Assembly: GCA_900316305.1 (NCBI GenBank)
Contig: ONCM01000025.1
Location: forward strand, 1-55,853
DNA: 55,853 nucleotides
Direction: 5' to 3'
From: an uncultured Bacteroidales bacterium
GTDB lineage: Bacteria > Bacteroidota > Bacteroidia > Bacteroidales > WCHB1-69
This document shows positions 7,725 to 15,325 of this stretch, piece after piece; position 1 is the stretch's first letter; each line of letters opens with the position of its first letter. The notes under the pieces are model-generated. The model was not told the origin of the DNA, ran no database searches, and saw only the letters and a list, made by a program, of their open reading frames with translations. Both the position numbers and the translations under genes were made by a program.

Positions 7725-8759
7725 TCATTCTACATTCTTCATTAAAAAAATGGTGTCGGTAACGGTGATGGTGTCGTGTAGGACGACGGTGCGGGTGACG
7801 GGAATCTCGCGGGTGATGACCACCGGTTCGGGTTGTAGAGACGTGCCATGGCGTGTCTCTATGGGTGCGGAGACGTTTTCCGCAATCGAGGTATCCGCAA
7901 TAGGGGTCTGTTCCGGTTCCTCTGGTTGTAGAGACGCAAAATTTTGCGTCTCTACACCGGGGGGCATCGCATTTTCCCCCGGTGTATTCCGCACCATCTG
8001 CCACACGCAAATTCCTCCCGCGATGGTGGTTGCGGCAGCAATTACGGCGGCGGTCTTGTGGGTGGCAAGGGCTATTCCCGCACTGACGGGCGAGGCGGCG
8101 ACAGCGGAGCGGATTTCCGCTTCCGAAAGACGGTGTGCGGGGGACATCCGCAGCTGCGACAGCTCAGAACGGTAGAGCCGATCGAGGTGGTGGGCGGAAT
8201 TTCGTTTCATCATGAATAGAAGTGCAATCATAAGCAGTCCTTTCTTTTTGGATTCTTTTTCTTGGGCTTTGATGGCGAGCAGCTGCTGCAGGCGCGTGCG
8301 GGCTCGGAGGAACAGCTGCTTGGAGTTGGTGACGGAGATATCCATCAGGTCGGCAATTTGCTGGTGCGAAACGCGGTCGATGGCGTGGAGGTTGAAGACC
8401 ATGCGTTGTCGTTCAGAGAGTTTCTGGATGGTTTCCAACAGTTCTTGCTTCGTGAATCCGGTCTGCCAGTTGGGTTCGTCTTCCTGGTCGGTGGGGTCGG
8501 GGGTGAGCTCCTCCTCCAACGGCACGGTTTCGGGTCGCGTGCGCAGGTAGGAGATGCACCGGTTGACCGTGATGCGGGTCAGCCAGGCGTCGAAAGGACC
8601 TGTGGCGCGGTAGGTGTCGGCCCGTTCAATGGCCTTCAAGAACGCCTCGTGCGCGAGATCCTCCGCCGTCTGCCGCTCTCCGACATACCGGTAGCATATC
8701 GCCACCAGCCGGTCGATGTTGCCCTCGTACTTCCGTGACCAAAATTTCGTTTTGTCCAT
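7725..8759 (-). CDS. ECF-type sigma-70 factor with C-terminal transmembrane segment and extracytoplasmic tail
   Basis: The 344-aa protein has sigma region 2 at about 12-75 (YRYVGERQTAEDLAHEAFLK, FDAWLTRITVNR) and region 4 at about 107-162 (LSERQRMVFNLHAIDRVSHQ, IADLMDIS). Normal ECF factors end near here. This one continues with a conserved linker (HHLDRLYRSELSQLRMSPAH), one transmembrane helix at about 236-254 (AAVIAAATTIAGGICVW), and an outside tail ending VVLHDTITVTDTIFLMKNVE. Two 28-bp palindromes are read in frame in the tail, as VETQNFASL and IETRHGTSL. The start at 8759 agrees with the paralogue at 10475 and lies downstream of a -7 box at 8790-8797. Tethering would keep the factor inactive until proteolysis, by analogy with membrane-released regulators; that is inference. 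Confidence 0.88.
   Translation of the reverse strand: MDKTKFWSRKYEGNIDRLVAICYRYVGERQTAEDLAHEAFLKAIERADTYRATGPFDAWLTRITVNRCISYLRTRPETVPLEEELTPDPTDQEDEPNWQTGFTKQELLETIQKLSERQRMVFNLHAIDRVSHQQIADLMDISVTNSKQLFLRARTRLQQLLAIKAQEKESKKKGLLMIALLFMMKRNSAHHLDRLYRSELSQLRMSPAHRLSEAEIRSAVAASPVSAGIALATHKTAAVIAAATTIAGGICVWQMVRNTPGENAMPPGVETQNFASLQPEEPEQTPIADTSIAENVSAPIETRHGTSLQPEPVVITREIPVTRTVVLHDTITVTDTIFLMKNVE
7835..7862. repeat. 28-bp palindrome inside sigma factor gene, NcoI-like core
   Basis: The arms GTAGAGACG and CGTCTCTA flank a core with CCATGG, with small departures from perfect symmetry. On the minus strand it is translated as I-E-T-R-H-G-T-S-L in the extracytoplasmic tail. Confidence 0.85.
7928..7955. 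repeat. 28-bp palindrome inside sigma factor gene, core CAAAATTTTG
   Basis: This perfect palindrome is identical in core to the one at 207-234. On the minus strand it encodes V-E-T-Q-N-F-A-S-L just after the transmembrane segment. Confidence 0.9.
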
Positions 8760-8789
8760 TATGCCAAAAGCCTCTATCCAATGATGACG

Positions 8790-8797
8790 CAAAAATA
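8790..8797 (-). promoter_or_regulatory. -7 box of the first tethered sigma factor gene (TATTTTTG)
   Basis: TATTTTTG on the minus strand lies about 30 bp upstream of the ATG at 8759. An upstream in-frame ATG at 8792 overlaps the box and cannot be the start. Confidence 0.6.
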
Positions 8798-8861
8798 CAA
8801 AAAGGTTACGGTGCAGTGAAAAAATTTCTTATCATTTTGTAACATAATGAGTATTTTATTA

Positions 8862-8960
8862 TCCGCCTATTTGCATTGTTGTTTTCATGAATAGGCGGAT
8901 TATAAAATTATATTCCGCCTATTCATATAAAAAATGTATCTTTGCGGCGGATTATAAAAC
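8862..8960. promoter_or_regulatory. Promoter and palindromic operator of the DUF234-type ATPase gene
   Basis: A perfect inverted repeat TGAATAGGCGGA (8888-8899) / TCCGCCTATTCA (8914-8925) has a 14-bp A/T spacer. A further half site TCCGCCTATT is at 8862-8871, and GGCGGATTATAAAA occurs at both 8894 and 8946. The -7 box TATCTTTG is at 8937-8944, between the palindrome and the ATG at 8967. Such an arrangement suggests repression, perhaps by the gene's own product; that is inference. Confidence 0.65.
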
Positions 8961-8966
8961 TACTAT

Positions 8967-10418
8967 ATGGCAAAACTTATCGGCAGAAAACACGAGATTG
9001 AAGAACTTAACAGACTGTATAACAGCGATAAAGCACAATTTGTTGCTGTCTATGGGCGCAGGCGGGTCGGCAAAACATTTTTGGTAAACCAGACTTTTAA
9101 GCAACGTATTATTTTCCATCACACGGGATTGTCACCTTTAGAGGATGGGAAAAAACCAACTTTGAGTGACCAACTTCAAGCATTTCATTATTCAATGCTG
9201 CGAAGTGGACTTCACGAATCTACTCCAGCGCCAAAGTCGTGGTTGGAGGCTTTTTTCTTGTTGGAAAAGTTGCTCGTTGAAAAAGACAATGGGAAACGTC
9301 AAGTGGTGTTTTTGGACGAACTTCCATGGATGGACACCCCGAAAAGCGGATTTCTTACGGCTTTTGAGAGTTTTTGGAACGGTTGGGCATCTTCAAGGGA
9401 TAACATCATGTTGGTGGTATGCGGTTCCTCTTCCTCTTGGATAGTGAACAATCTGATTAACAATCCTGGTGGATTGTATGGCCGTTTGACATACGAAATG
9501 AAGCTGTCGCCCTTCACCCTTTCCGAATGTGAAGCGTTTTTCAAATCAAATAGCATTGTGCTGTCCCAGCGTGACGTGGTTCAAGCTTATATGGCGTTCG
9601 GTGGTATTCCTTACTATCTTGGATATTTTGAACCTGGTTTAAGTCTTGCACAAAATGTGGATAAAATATTATTTGCGCCAAACGGTCCGCTTGTTCACGA
9701 GTATAATCGACTATTCCAATCCTTATTCACTCACAGCGAGGAGTATCAAAAGATTGTGACCATGTTAGCTACTCGAAACTACGGTTCTACCCGAAAGGAG
9801 ATTTCAGAAGCGTGTGGCATCTCTATGGGTGGAAACCTCTCTTTGATGTTGAAGACTTTGATAGATAGCGATTTCGTAATCAGCTATACTCCAATTGTAC
9901 AGCAACGGAAGAGTGAATATTTTAGGTTGTGTGATCCTTTTTGTTTATTTTATTTACGGTTTGCCCATCAAAAAAAGGGCATAGATCCGCACTATTGGCA
10001 AAACAGCCAAAACTTGCCGTCGGTGGCCAGTTGGCGTGGTGTGGCTTTTGAGCAGGTCTGTTTCAACCATATTCCGCAAATCAAAGCTGCTTTGGGTGTA
10101 TTAGGGGTAGTGACTCAAACATCCACGTTATTGTCAAAAGGAGACCAAACGCATTCAGGAGTACAGATTGATTTGTTGATTGAACGTGCAGATAACGTTA
10201 TAAATCTCTGTGAAATAAAATATTACAATCGCCCTTATACTATTACCCGAACAGAAAGAATGGCTTTTGAGTATAAAATCGACTTGTTGAATGAAATGAA
10301 GAAATTCAAGAAAAATATTCATTTCACATTGATTGCTGCGGAGGGACTGGCAGTCAACGAAAACAGCTCGGTGGTTCAGAAAGTGATTACGTTGTACGAC
10401 CTTTTCCGCGAAAGCTAA
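8967..10418 (+). CDS. P-loop ATPase of the archaeal-ATPase/DUF234 type with PD-(D/E)XK-like C-terminus
   Basis: The 483-aa protein has a Walker A region GRRRVGKTFLVNQ near residue 32, a Walker B-like VVFLDELPWMD near 113, sensor-like VCGSSSSWI, and the GGLYGRLTYEMKLSPFTLSE segment typical of AAA_14-like/archaeal ATPases. A winged-helix region follows (GSTRKEISEACGISMGGNLS). The C-terminal third has a nuclease-like pattern (QIDLLIERADNVINLCEIKY, i.e. D...E-I-K) as in DUF234. No function is established for this family in bacteria; roles in mobile elements or defence have been suggested on context. It stands alone with its own palindromic promoter region (8862-8960). Base composition is more A/T-rich than in the flanking sigma factor genes, which fits horizontal acquisition. 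Confidence 0.85.
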   Translation: MAKLIGRKHEIEELNRLYNSDKAQFVAVYGRRRVGKTFLVNQTFKQRIIFHHTGLSPLEDGKKPTLSDQLQAFHYSMLRSGLHESTPAPKSWLEAFFLLEKLLVEKDNGKRQVVFLDELPWMDTPKSGFLTAFESFWNGWASSRDNIMLVVCGSSSSWIVNNLINNPGGLYGRLTYEMKLSPFTLSECEAFFKSNSIVLSQRDVVQAYMAFGGIPYYLGYFEPGLSLAQNVDKILFAPNGPLVHEYNRLFQSLFTHSEEYQKIVTMLATRNYGSTRKEISEACGISMGGNLSLMLKTLIDSDFVISYTPIVQQRKSEYFRLCDPFCLFYLRFAHQKKGIDPHYWQNSQNLPSVASWRGVAFEQVCFNHIPQIKAALGVLGVVTQTSTLLSKGDQTHSGVQIDLLIERADNVINLCEIKYYNRPYTITRTERMAFEYKIDLLNEMKKFKKNIHFTLIAAEGLAVNENSSVVQKVITLYDLFRES

Positions 10419-10442
10419 CAGCCAACTTTTGGCCCTTTTTCG

Positions 10443-10450
10443 TATTTTTG
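10443..10450 (+). promoter_or_regulatory. -7 box of the second tethered sigma factor gene (TATTTTTG)
   Basis: TATTTTTG lies 24 bp upstream of the ATG at 10475 and overlaps the upstream in-frame ATG at 10448, supporting the downstream start. Confidence 0.55.
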
Positions 10451-10474
10451 CGTCTTCATTATAAAACAGCAAAA

Positions 10475-11875
10475 ATGCAGGCGAAACAGTTTTGGACGAA
10501 AGCGTATCAGCGGAACATCGGGAAGATGGTCGGGGTGTGCTGCCGCTATGTGGGCGACCGTGCGGTGGCCGAAGACCTCGCGCACGAGGCCTTCCTCAAG
10601 GCTATCGAGAAGTCCGAAACTTACCGCCGCCTCGGCAGCTTCGACGGCTGGCTGATGCGCATCAACCTCAACACCACAATGGATTACCTGCGGCGGCAAC
10701 CACAATTTCTGTCGATGGATGACGATACCGTGGGGACGCGATTTATCGCGTCCGAATCCGATGTTGTAGAGACGTGCCATGGCGCGTCTCTACAGGACGA
10801 ACCTGATGAAACCTGTATCTCCGAATCCGACCTCACCGAATCCGAAATCCTCGATGCCATCTGCGCCCTGCCCGACAAACAACGGGCTGTTTTCAACCTG
10901 TATATTTTTGAAAACCAATCTCATGCGAAAATCGCGGAGACCTTGCAAATCGGGGTGCGCAGTTCCAAACGATACCTCTCGGAGGCGCGAGAGCAGCTGC
11001 AAATCGCCCTGAACAACCTTGTCCGCCACAAAAAATCTGGACTTATGATACTGCTCCCCTTTCTCCCTTGGAAATCGCACGCTATCGACCGTCTCTGCCG
11101 TGCGAAGCTGAAACATCTGGCGTTGTCGCCCGCCGCACCGTCGCCTTTGTCCGCCGTCAACTGGACCGCCGCGCCCAAGCCGGGCGTCTGGATGGCCGTC
11201 ACCGCTGCGAAAGCCCCCGCCATCGCCACGGGTGTGGTCGCCACCGCCGTGACGGGTTCCGTCGTCGCGTGGCAAGCGCAACCCGCACCCACACCCACAG
11301 GCCAGACCCCGCAGGAAACGGCGGTAACCACGTGTGTTTCAACCGATTCCGTAACCGTAAACAACGATACCGTCGTTGTAGAGACGCGGCGCGCCGCGTC
11401 TCTACCGAACACCCCCATATCCGTCGTAGAGACGCACGGCCGTGCGTCTCTACAGGAACCCCAAAATCCTCAACAGCAAGTAAAAGGAACCGAATCATCC
11501 CTTTCACCATTGCCCGCAACGTCCCCGACGTCCGCGCCGGCTTCTAATCATAGCCTGAGGAAGTTCGAGCGCAACGGTTTCCACGGTCTCAAGGACGCAC
11601 GCGGGAACGTGGTCGTATATCCGAAATATTCGGACATACAGCCGTTTGACGAATACCGGACCGGCTGGGCAATGGTGGAGATATTCGGGTTCAAGGGGTT
11701 TGTCGATAGCAGCGGCAAGGAGGTCGTGTCCCCGCAGTACGACGACATCGGGAAGTTCGGGCGATACCGCGACGGCTGCGCATTGGTGCAGAAGGGAAAA
11801 TTCTACGGTTTCATCGACATCACCGGCAAGGAGGTGGTGCCGGTGAAATTTCCGTTGCAAGAATTGACGAAATAA
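10475..11875 (+). CDS. ECF-type sigma-70 factor with transmembrane segment and periplasmic WG repeats
   Basis: The 466-aa protein is a paralogue of the 7725-8759 protein. It has sigma region 2 (CRYVGDRAVAEDLAHEAFLK, about 12-75), region 4 (LPDKQRAVFNLYIFENQSHA, about 125-180), the same post-sigma linker (HAIDRLCRAKLKHLALSPA, about 202-220), and a transmembrane helix at about 248-266 (PAIATGVVATAVTGSVVAW). A Pro/Thr/Ser-rich stretch follows, then WG/KWG-type repeats at about 362-460 (GLKDARGNVVVYPKYSDIQP, FKGFVDSSGKEVVSPQYDDI, FYGFIDITGKEVVPVKF). WG repeats are usually extracytoplasmic, consistent with the topology. Three palindromes are read in frame: one between regions 2 and 4 (VETCHGASL) and two in the outer linker (VETRRAASL, VETHGRASL). 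It is followed by two DUF2807 genes on the same strand. A sensing role is inferred. Confidence 0.88.
   Translation: MQAKQFWTKAYQRNIGKMVGVCCRYVGDRAVAEDLAHEAFLKAIEKSETYRRLGSFDGWLMRINLNTTMDYLRRQPQFLSMDDDTVGTRFIASESDVVETCHGASLQDEPDETCISESDLTESEILDAICALPDKQRAVFNLYIFENQSHAKIAETLQIGVRSSKRYLSEAREQLQIALNNLVRHKKSGLMILLPFLPWKSHAIDRLCRAKLKHLALSPAAPSPLSAVNWTAAPKPGVWMAVTAAKAPAIATGVVATAVTGSVVAWQAQPAPTPTGQTPQETAVTTCVSTDSVTVNNDTVVVETRRAASLPNTPISVVETHGRASLQEPQNPQQQVKGTESSLSPLPATSPTSAPASNHSLRKFERNGFHGLKDARGNVVVYPKYSDIQPFDEYRTGWAMVEIFGFKGFVDSSGKEVVSPQYDDIGKFGRYRDGCALVQKGKFYGFIDITGKEVVPVKFPLQELTK
10766..10793. repeat. 28-bp palindrome inside second sigma factor gene
   Basis: Arms GTAGAGACG and CGTCTCTAC with a CCATGG centre. 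It is read as V-E-T-C-H-G-A-S-L in the linker between sigma regions 2 and 4. A degenerate relative (GGACGCGATTTATCGCGTCC) lies at 10734-10753, read as G-T-R-F-I-A-S. Confidence 0.85.
11378..11405. repeat. 28-bp palindrome, core CGGCGCGCCG
   Basis: Perfect palindrome with an AscI-like centre, read as V-E-T-R-R-A-A-S-L in the extracytoplasmic linker of the second sigma factor. Confidence 0.9.
11426..11453. repeat. 28-bp palindrome, core CACGGCCGTG
   Basis: Perfect palindrome 20 bp after the previous one, read as V-E-T-H-G-R-A-S-L. Two members so close together with different cores argue against simple tandem copying. Confidence 0.9.
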
Positions 11876-11896
11876 TAACCCATAAATCAAATCATT

Positions 11897-12763
11897 ATGA
11901 AAAAATCAACCCTGTTATGCGTCATATTATTGGCAATGAGCATGTTAAATGCTCAAACAACCATTGTGGGCAGCGGAAGGATTGAGACCCAACATCGTGA
12001 ACTAGAAGCGTTCACCTCTGTAAACTCCCCCTCCACGGTGGATGTCACCATAATAAAAAACGAGAAATCCTGTGCCGAAGTGACAGCAGACAACAACCTG
12101 ATGGAGTTCGTTCTCACCGAAGTGGAGAACGGCGTTCTCACCATCTCCATGAAACGAGGCTTTTCCTATAACAGTCCTCACATCACTGTCACCATCTACA
12201 CACCGCATTTGAGCGAGGTGGTCATGAAAGGTACTGGCAATGTGACTGTCCTTTCGGTGAAAGAGGAGTATTTCACCCTCACGACTAAAGGTACTGGCAA
12301 CTTCAAAAGCGACTGTTTGGTGGTGGAAAAGGATCTGGTTTTGCAGTGCAGAGGCACGGGTAATATTGACGTGTCGTATATGTGCCCAAACAACGTGACC
12401 GTCCAAAACTCCGGCGCGGGCAATATGAACATAAAAATGCTTCAAAACGTTACATCAAGCATGAAGATTCAGAATTTGGGTACGGGTGACATCGACCTAA
12501 AAAAACTGTCTGTCGGCGATTTGCAGCTGATGATCCGCGGAACAGGAAACGTCACATTGTCTGGGAAAGCCGACAACATGACCTTGGTGAACAGCGGCTG
12601 CGGAAATGTGCGGGCAAACATATTAAAGGTGAAAACCGCACACATCACGCAAAACGGTATCGGCAACATCATAGCGACCGTTACGGACACTGCTTACTTG
12701 ACACAGAAAAACAGAATCGGGAAGGTGACCATTCATGGCGGCGGGAAAATCATTGAAGAGTAA
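11897..12763 (+). CDS. DUF2807 (head GIN domain) adhesin-like secreted protein
   Basis: The 288-aa protein has a signal peptide (MKKSTLLCVILLAMSMLNAQ) and then a DUF2807/GIN-domain solenoid. The G-[TCAI]-G-[ND] motif recurs about every 18-22 residues (GTGNVTV, GTGNFKS, GTGNIDV, GAGNMNI, GTGDIDL, GTGNVTL, GCGNVRA, GIGNIIA), the pattern of a right-handed beta solenoid. DUF2807 proteins are found on Bacteroidetes surfaces; their function is not established. It starts 21 bp after the second tethered sigma factor gene, so co-transcription is likely. The gene at 13086 is a paralogue, with a nearly identical C-terminus (AHI, GNIIATVT, TAYLT, VTIHGGGKI). Confidence 0.85.
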   Translation: MKKSTLLCVILLAMSMLNAQTTIVGSGRIETQHRELEAFTSVNSPSTVDVTIIKNEKSCAEVTADNNLMEFVLTEVENGVLTISMKRGFSYNSPHITVTIYTPHLSEVVMKGTGNVTVLSVKEEYFTLTTKGTGNFKSDCLVVEKDLVLQCRGTGNIDVSYMCPNNVTVQNSGAGNMNIKMLQNVTSSMKIQNLGTGDIDLKKLSVGDLQLMIRGTGNVTLSGKADNMTLVNSGCGNVRANILKVKTAHITQNGIGNIIATVTDTAYLTQKNRIGKVTIHGGGKIIEE

Positions 12764-12781
12764 TGTTGTCCTCTTGCGAGT

Positions 12782-12978
12782 CGGAGATTCCGCCAGCTCC
12801 TATCGTCGCCTGGCGGAATGGTGCATCATGTTTGGGGTCAAAAGGGGAAAAAGATGGGCGGCGGCCGAAAGTTTTTTGGTTAAGGCACTCACTCCCCCGC
12901 CGCCCATCTTTTTCCCCCTGCTACGCCTAGCGGTGCGCACCATTCCGCCGCGAACGTAGTGAGCGAGCGGAATCTCCG
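12782..12978. mobile_element. Nested inverted-repeat element (MITE-like), 197 bp
   Basis: The ends are perfect 12-bp inverted repeats: CGGAGATTCCGC (12782-12793) and GCGGAATCTCCG (12967-12978). Inside, TGGCGGAATGGTGC on the left faces GCACCATTCCGCC on the right. At the centre a 21-bp perfect stem (12844-12864 with 12897-12917, GGGGAAAAAGATGGGCGG...) closes a 32-nt loop. It has no coding capacity. Partial copies of the left end lie at 14038-14078 and of the right end at 13034-13056. It fills most of the 322-bp gap between the two DUF2807 genes. Confidence 0.6.
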
Positions 12979-13033
12979 TCTTACCTCTGGGAATGCCTTT
13001 TCCTCCAACCACATTGAATGTGACCGGCTCCTA

Positions 13034-13056
13034 ATCGTAGTGAGCGAGCGGAATCC
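13034..13056. repeat. Second copy of the element's right-end motif (CGTAGTGAGCGAGCGGAATC)
   Basis: The 20-bp motif GTAGTGAGCGAGCGGAATC with its preceding C occurs here and at the right end of the 12782-12978 element (about 12954-12974). Confidence 0.7.
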
Positions 13057-13085
13057 CAATCGAATCATTTAAAAATCCAAATACA

Positions 13086-14021
13086 ATGAAAAAGTCAACA
13101 TTAATCATCGCCATCTTATTGTCCATCAGCGTAATCTATGCGCAAGAACGTATCACCGCCAGCGGGGACATCGTCACAGAGGAATACAATTTGGATGCCT
13201 TCACCTCCGTGGACATCCGCTTCGTGGGGGATGTGATTATCCATCAGAGCCCTCATCACAAAACGAAGGTGACCACGAATGAAAATGTGATCCAGCATGT
13301 CCGTTTTCAGGTGGAAAATGGAAAGTTGTCTGTTTATGCAGATAAAAACTTCAACAATGTGAAAAAACTGGTGGTGGAGATTTATATGCCAACGCTGGAG
13401 GAACTCTATATGCGCGGGCCGGGTGACGTGACGGTAGAAAAGCGGAACGAACCGCAGTTGACAATCATCAATATGGGTGCGGGCGACTGCGCTCTCCAAT
13501 GTCTGAAGATTGAAGGAACGCTTGAACTGCATAACAAAGGCGCGGGCTCTATCAAAGTCAAATCTCCTGACCCGATCAGACAACAGACCTTGCTCATCGA
13601 CAACACAGGTGCAGGGGATGTGTCCATTCTCGGAAGTCACGTTAGTAATTCGTTGATTGTCAACAATAAGGGAGCAGGCGATGTCTCAGTAAACCTGATG
13701 AGCATCCCTACCGAAGAGTTGCTTCTCCAAAACCAAGGTGTGAGCAATATCACAATACAAAATATTTCGGCAAACAGGATGGTGTTGCGTAATCAAGGTG
13801 CCGGTGATATGAAGTTGATGAATGGCAAGGCAGAAGAGATGACACTGGAAAGTATCGGTGCCGGAAATGCCCATCTGCTCTTAAAAGTCACAACTGCGCA
13901 CATCTCACACGCCGGTGTCGGCAACATCATAGCAACTGTGACAGGCACCGCCTACCTCACCAACAAGTCCGAACTTGGGAGGGTCACCATTCATGGTGGC
14001 GGGAAAATTGTCCGGGAATAA
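13086..14021 (+). CDS. DUF2807 (head GIN domain) adhesin-like secreted protein, paralogue
   Basis: The 311-aa protein has a signal peptide (MKKSTLIIAILLSISVIYAQ) and a GIN-domain solenoid with repeating G-x-G-D/N turns (GPGDVTV, GAGDCAL, GAGSIKV, GAGDVSI, GAGDVSV, GAGDMKL, GAGNAHL, GVGNIIA). It is a diverged tandem duplicate of the 11897 gene. The homology continues past the stop codons for about 60 bp, into the same GCGAGTCGGAGATTCCGCC sequence. So the duplication unit probably included the gene and the left end of the downstream element. Its role is unknown; a surface location is inferred from the signal peptide. Confidence 0.85.
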   Translation: MKKSTLIIAILLSISVIYAQERITASGDIVTEEYNLDAFTSVDIRFVGDVIIHQSPHHKTKVTTNENVIQHVRFQVENGKLSVYADKNFNNVKKLVVEIYMPTLEELYMRGPGDVTVEKRNEPQLTIINMGAGDCALQCLKIEGTLELHNKGAGSIKVKSPDPIRQQTLLIDNTGAGDVSILGSHVSNSLIVNNKGAGDVSVNLMSIPTEELLLQNQGVSNITIQNISANRMVLRNQGAGDMKLMNGKAEEMTLESIGAGNAHLLLKVTTAHISHAGVGNIIATVTGTAYLTNKSELGRVTIHGGGKIVRE

Positions 14022-14037
14022 CATCGTGCCCTTGCGA

Positions 14038-14078
14038 GTCGGAGATTCCGCCGGCTCCTATCGTCGCCTGGCGGAATG
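14038..14078. repeat. Left-end fragment of the nested inverted-repeat element
   Basis: CGGAGATTCCGCC, a short spacer and GCCTGGCGGAATGG repeat the left end of the 12782-12978 element with one or two differences, at the same distance downstream of the paralogous gene. Confidence 0.75.
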
Positions 14079-14092
14079 GCGAGACGATAAAT

Positions 14093-14120
14093 AAAAAAAG
14101 GCCGCCAGAATATGACGGCC
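14093..14120 (-). terminator. Rho-independent terminator of grpE-dnaJ
   Basis: On the minus strand GGCCGTC, a 7-nt loop (ATATTCT) and GGCGGCC form a 7-bp stem (one T-G pair) followed by a run of seven T. It lies about 30 bp beyond the dnaJ stop. Confidence 0.7.
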
Positions 14121-14125
14121 CTACA

Positions 14126-14152
14126 GGGAGACGCAATGCATTGCGTCTCTAC
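14126..14152. repeat. Palindrome of the GTAGAGACG family, core CAATGCATTG
   Basis: GGGAGACG / CGTCTCTAC arms around an NsiI-like centre. It overlaps the dnaJ stop codon region and sits next to the terminator. Confidence 0.8.
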
Positions 14153-15309
14153 TGGAAGAATTGCCGAACTCGGTTAAAGACGCTCTTGTCGTTTTTGCCG
14201 GGTTTCGGCACAAAATTTTCGTGGGTGCTCAGCTGTTCCAACATGGCCTTCTCTTCGCGGGTCAGCGATTTCGGAGTCCAGACGTTGACGTTGACGATGA
14301 GGTCGCCGACGATGCGCGAGTTGACCTGCGGCAATCCCTTGCCTTGCAAACGCAGAATTTGTCCGCTCTGCGTGCCCGGGGCAATCTTGATCTTGGCTTT
14401 GCCGGTGAGCGTGGGAATCTCCACAGAGGCACCGAGCGCGGCCTGCGGAACACTGATGTAGTAGTTGAGGTACAGGTTGTTACCGTCGCGCTCAAAGACA
14501 TCGTGGTCGGCGACTTCGAAGACGACGAGCAGGTCGCCATTGACACCGCCACGTTGCGCGGCATGTCCCTTCTGTGGCACTGTCATCTGCATGCCGTTAT
14601 CGACGCCGGCAGGGATGTTGATGGTGATGATCTCCTCACCCGACACTGTGCCGTTACCGTGACAATGTGGACAAGGATCCTTGATGACCTCGCCCGTGCC
14701 GCCACATCTCGGGCAGACGGATGCCTGCTGGATGATGCCGAACATGCTGCGTTGCTGGCGCACCACCTGACCGCTGCCGTGACAGTCGGGACAGGTCGTA
14801 ACGCTGTTCGGATCCTTCGCGCCCGTACCATTGCAATGCGGACATACCACCTGTTTGTTGATTTTCACCTTCTTTTCGATGGGCGCGGCCACTTCCTCCA
14901 ACGTGAGTTTCACTTTGATACGGATGTCACCGCCCCGGCGCACGCGCCGTTGCTGGCCACCGCCGCCACCGAAGCCGCCGAAATTAAATCCGCTGAAACC
15001 GCCACCGAAGCCACCACCGAACACATCTGCAAAGTGGCTGAAGATGTCGTTGAAGTTCATGCCGGAAAAGTCGCTGGCTTCGGCACCCATGCCCGCGTGA
15101 CCGAACTGGTCGTAACGCGCCTTCTTGTCAGGGTTGCTCAGCACGTCGTACGCCTCTGCCGCCTCCTTGAACTTCTCCTCGGCTTCCTTGTCGCCGGGGT
15201 TGCGGTCAGGGTGGTACTGCATGGCCTTTTTACGGTAGGCCTTCTTTATTTCATCGGCGGAAGCGTCTTTCGACACGCCCAGCACCTCGTAGTAATCTCT
15301 TTTTTCCAT
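14149..15309 (-). CDS. dnaJ: Chaperone protein DnaJ
   Basis: The 386-aa protein is a full type I DnaJ, co-chaperone of DnaK. The J domain is at 1-70 with the HPD motif ([20 protein letters not shown]). A Gly/Phe-rich region follows ([20 protein letters not shown]). Four zinc-binding CxxCxGxG repeats come next ([32 protein letters not shown]), then the substrate-binding C-terminal domains with [20 protein letters not shown]. It begins 16 bp after grpE and is in the same operon. The terminator is at 14093-14120. dnaK is not in the window. Confidence 0.97.
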   Translation of the reverse strand: MEKRDYYEVLGVSKDASADEIKKAYRKKAMQYHPDRNPGDKEAEEKFKEAAEAYDVLSNPDKKARYDQFGHAGMGAEASDFSGMNFNDIFSHFADVFGGGFGGGFSGFNFGGFGGGGGQQRRVRRGGDIRIKVKLTLEEVAAPIEKKVKINKQVVCPHCNGTGAKDPNSVTTCPDCHGSGQVVRQQRSMFGIIQQASVCPRCGGTGEVIKDPCPHCHGNGTVSGEEIITINIPAGVDNGMQMTVPQKGHAAQRGGVNGDLLVVFEVADHDVFERDGNNLYLNYYISVPQAALGASVEIPTLTGKAKIKIAPGTQSGQILRLQGKGLPQVNSRIVGDLIVNVNVWTPKSLTREEKAMLEQLSTHENFVPKPGKNDKSVFNRVRQFFQ

Positions 15310-15325
15310 CGTTCAGTCTCCTTTC

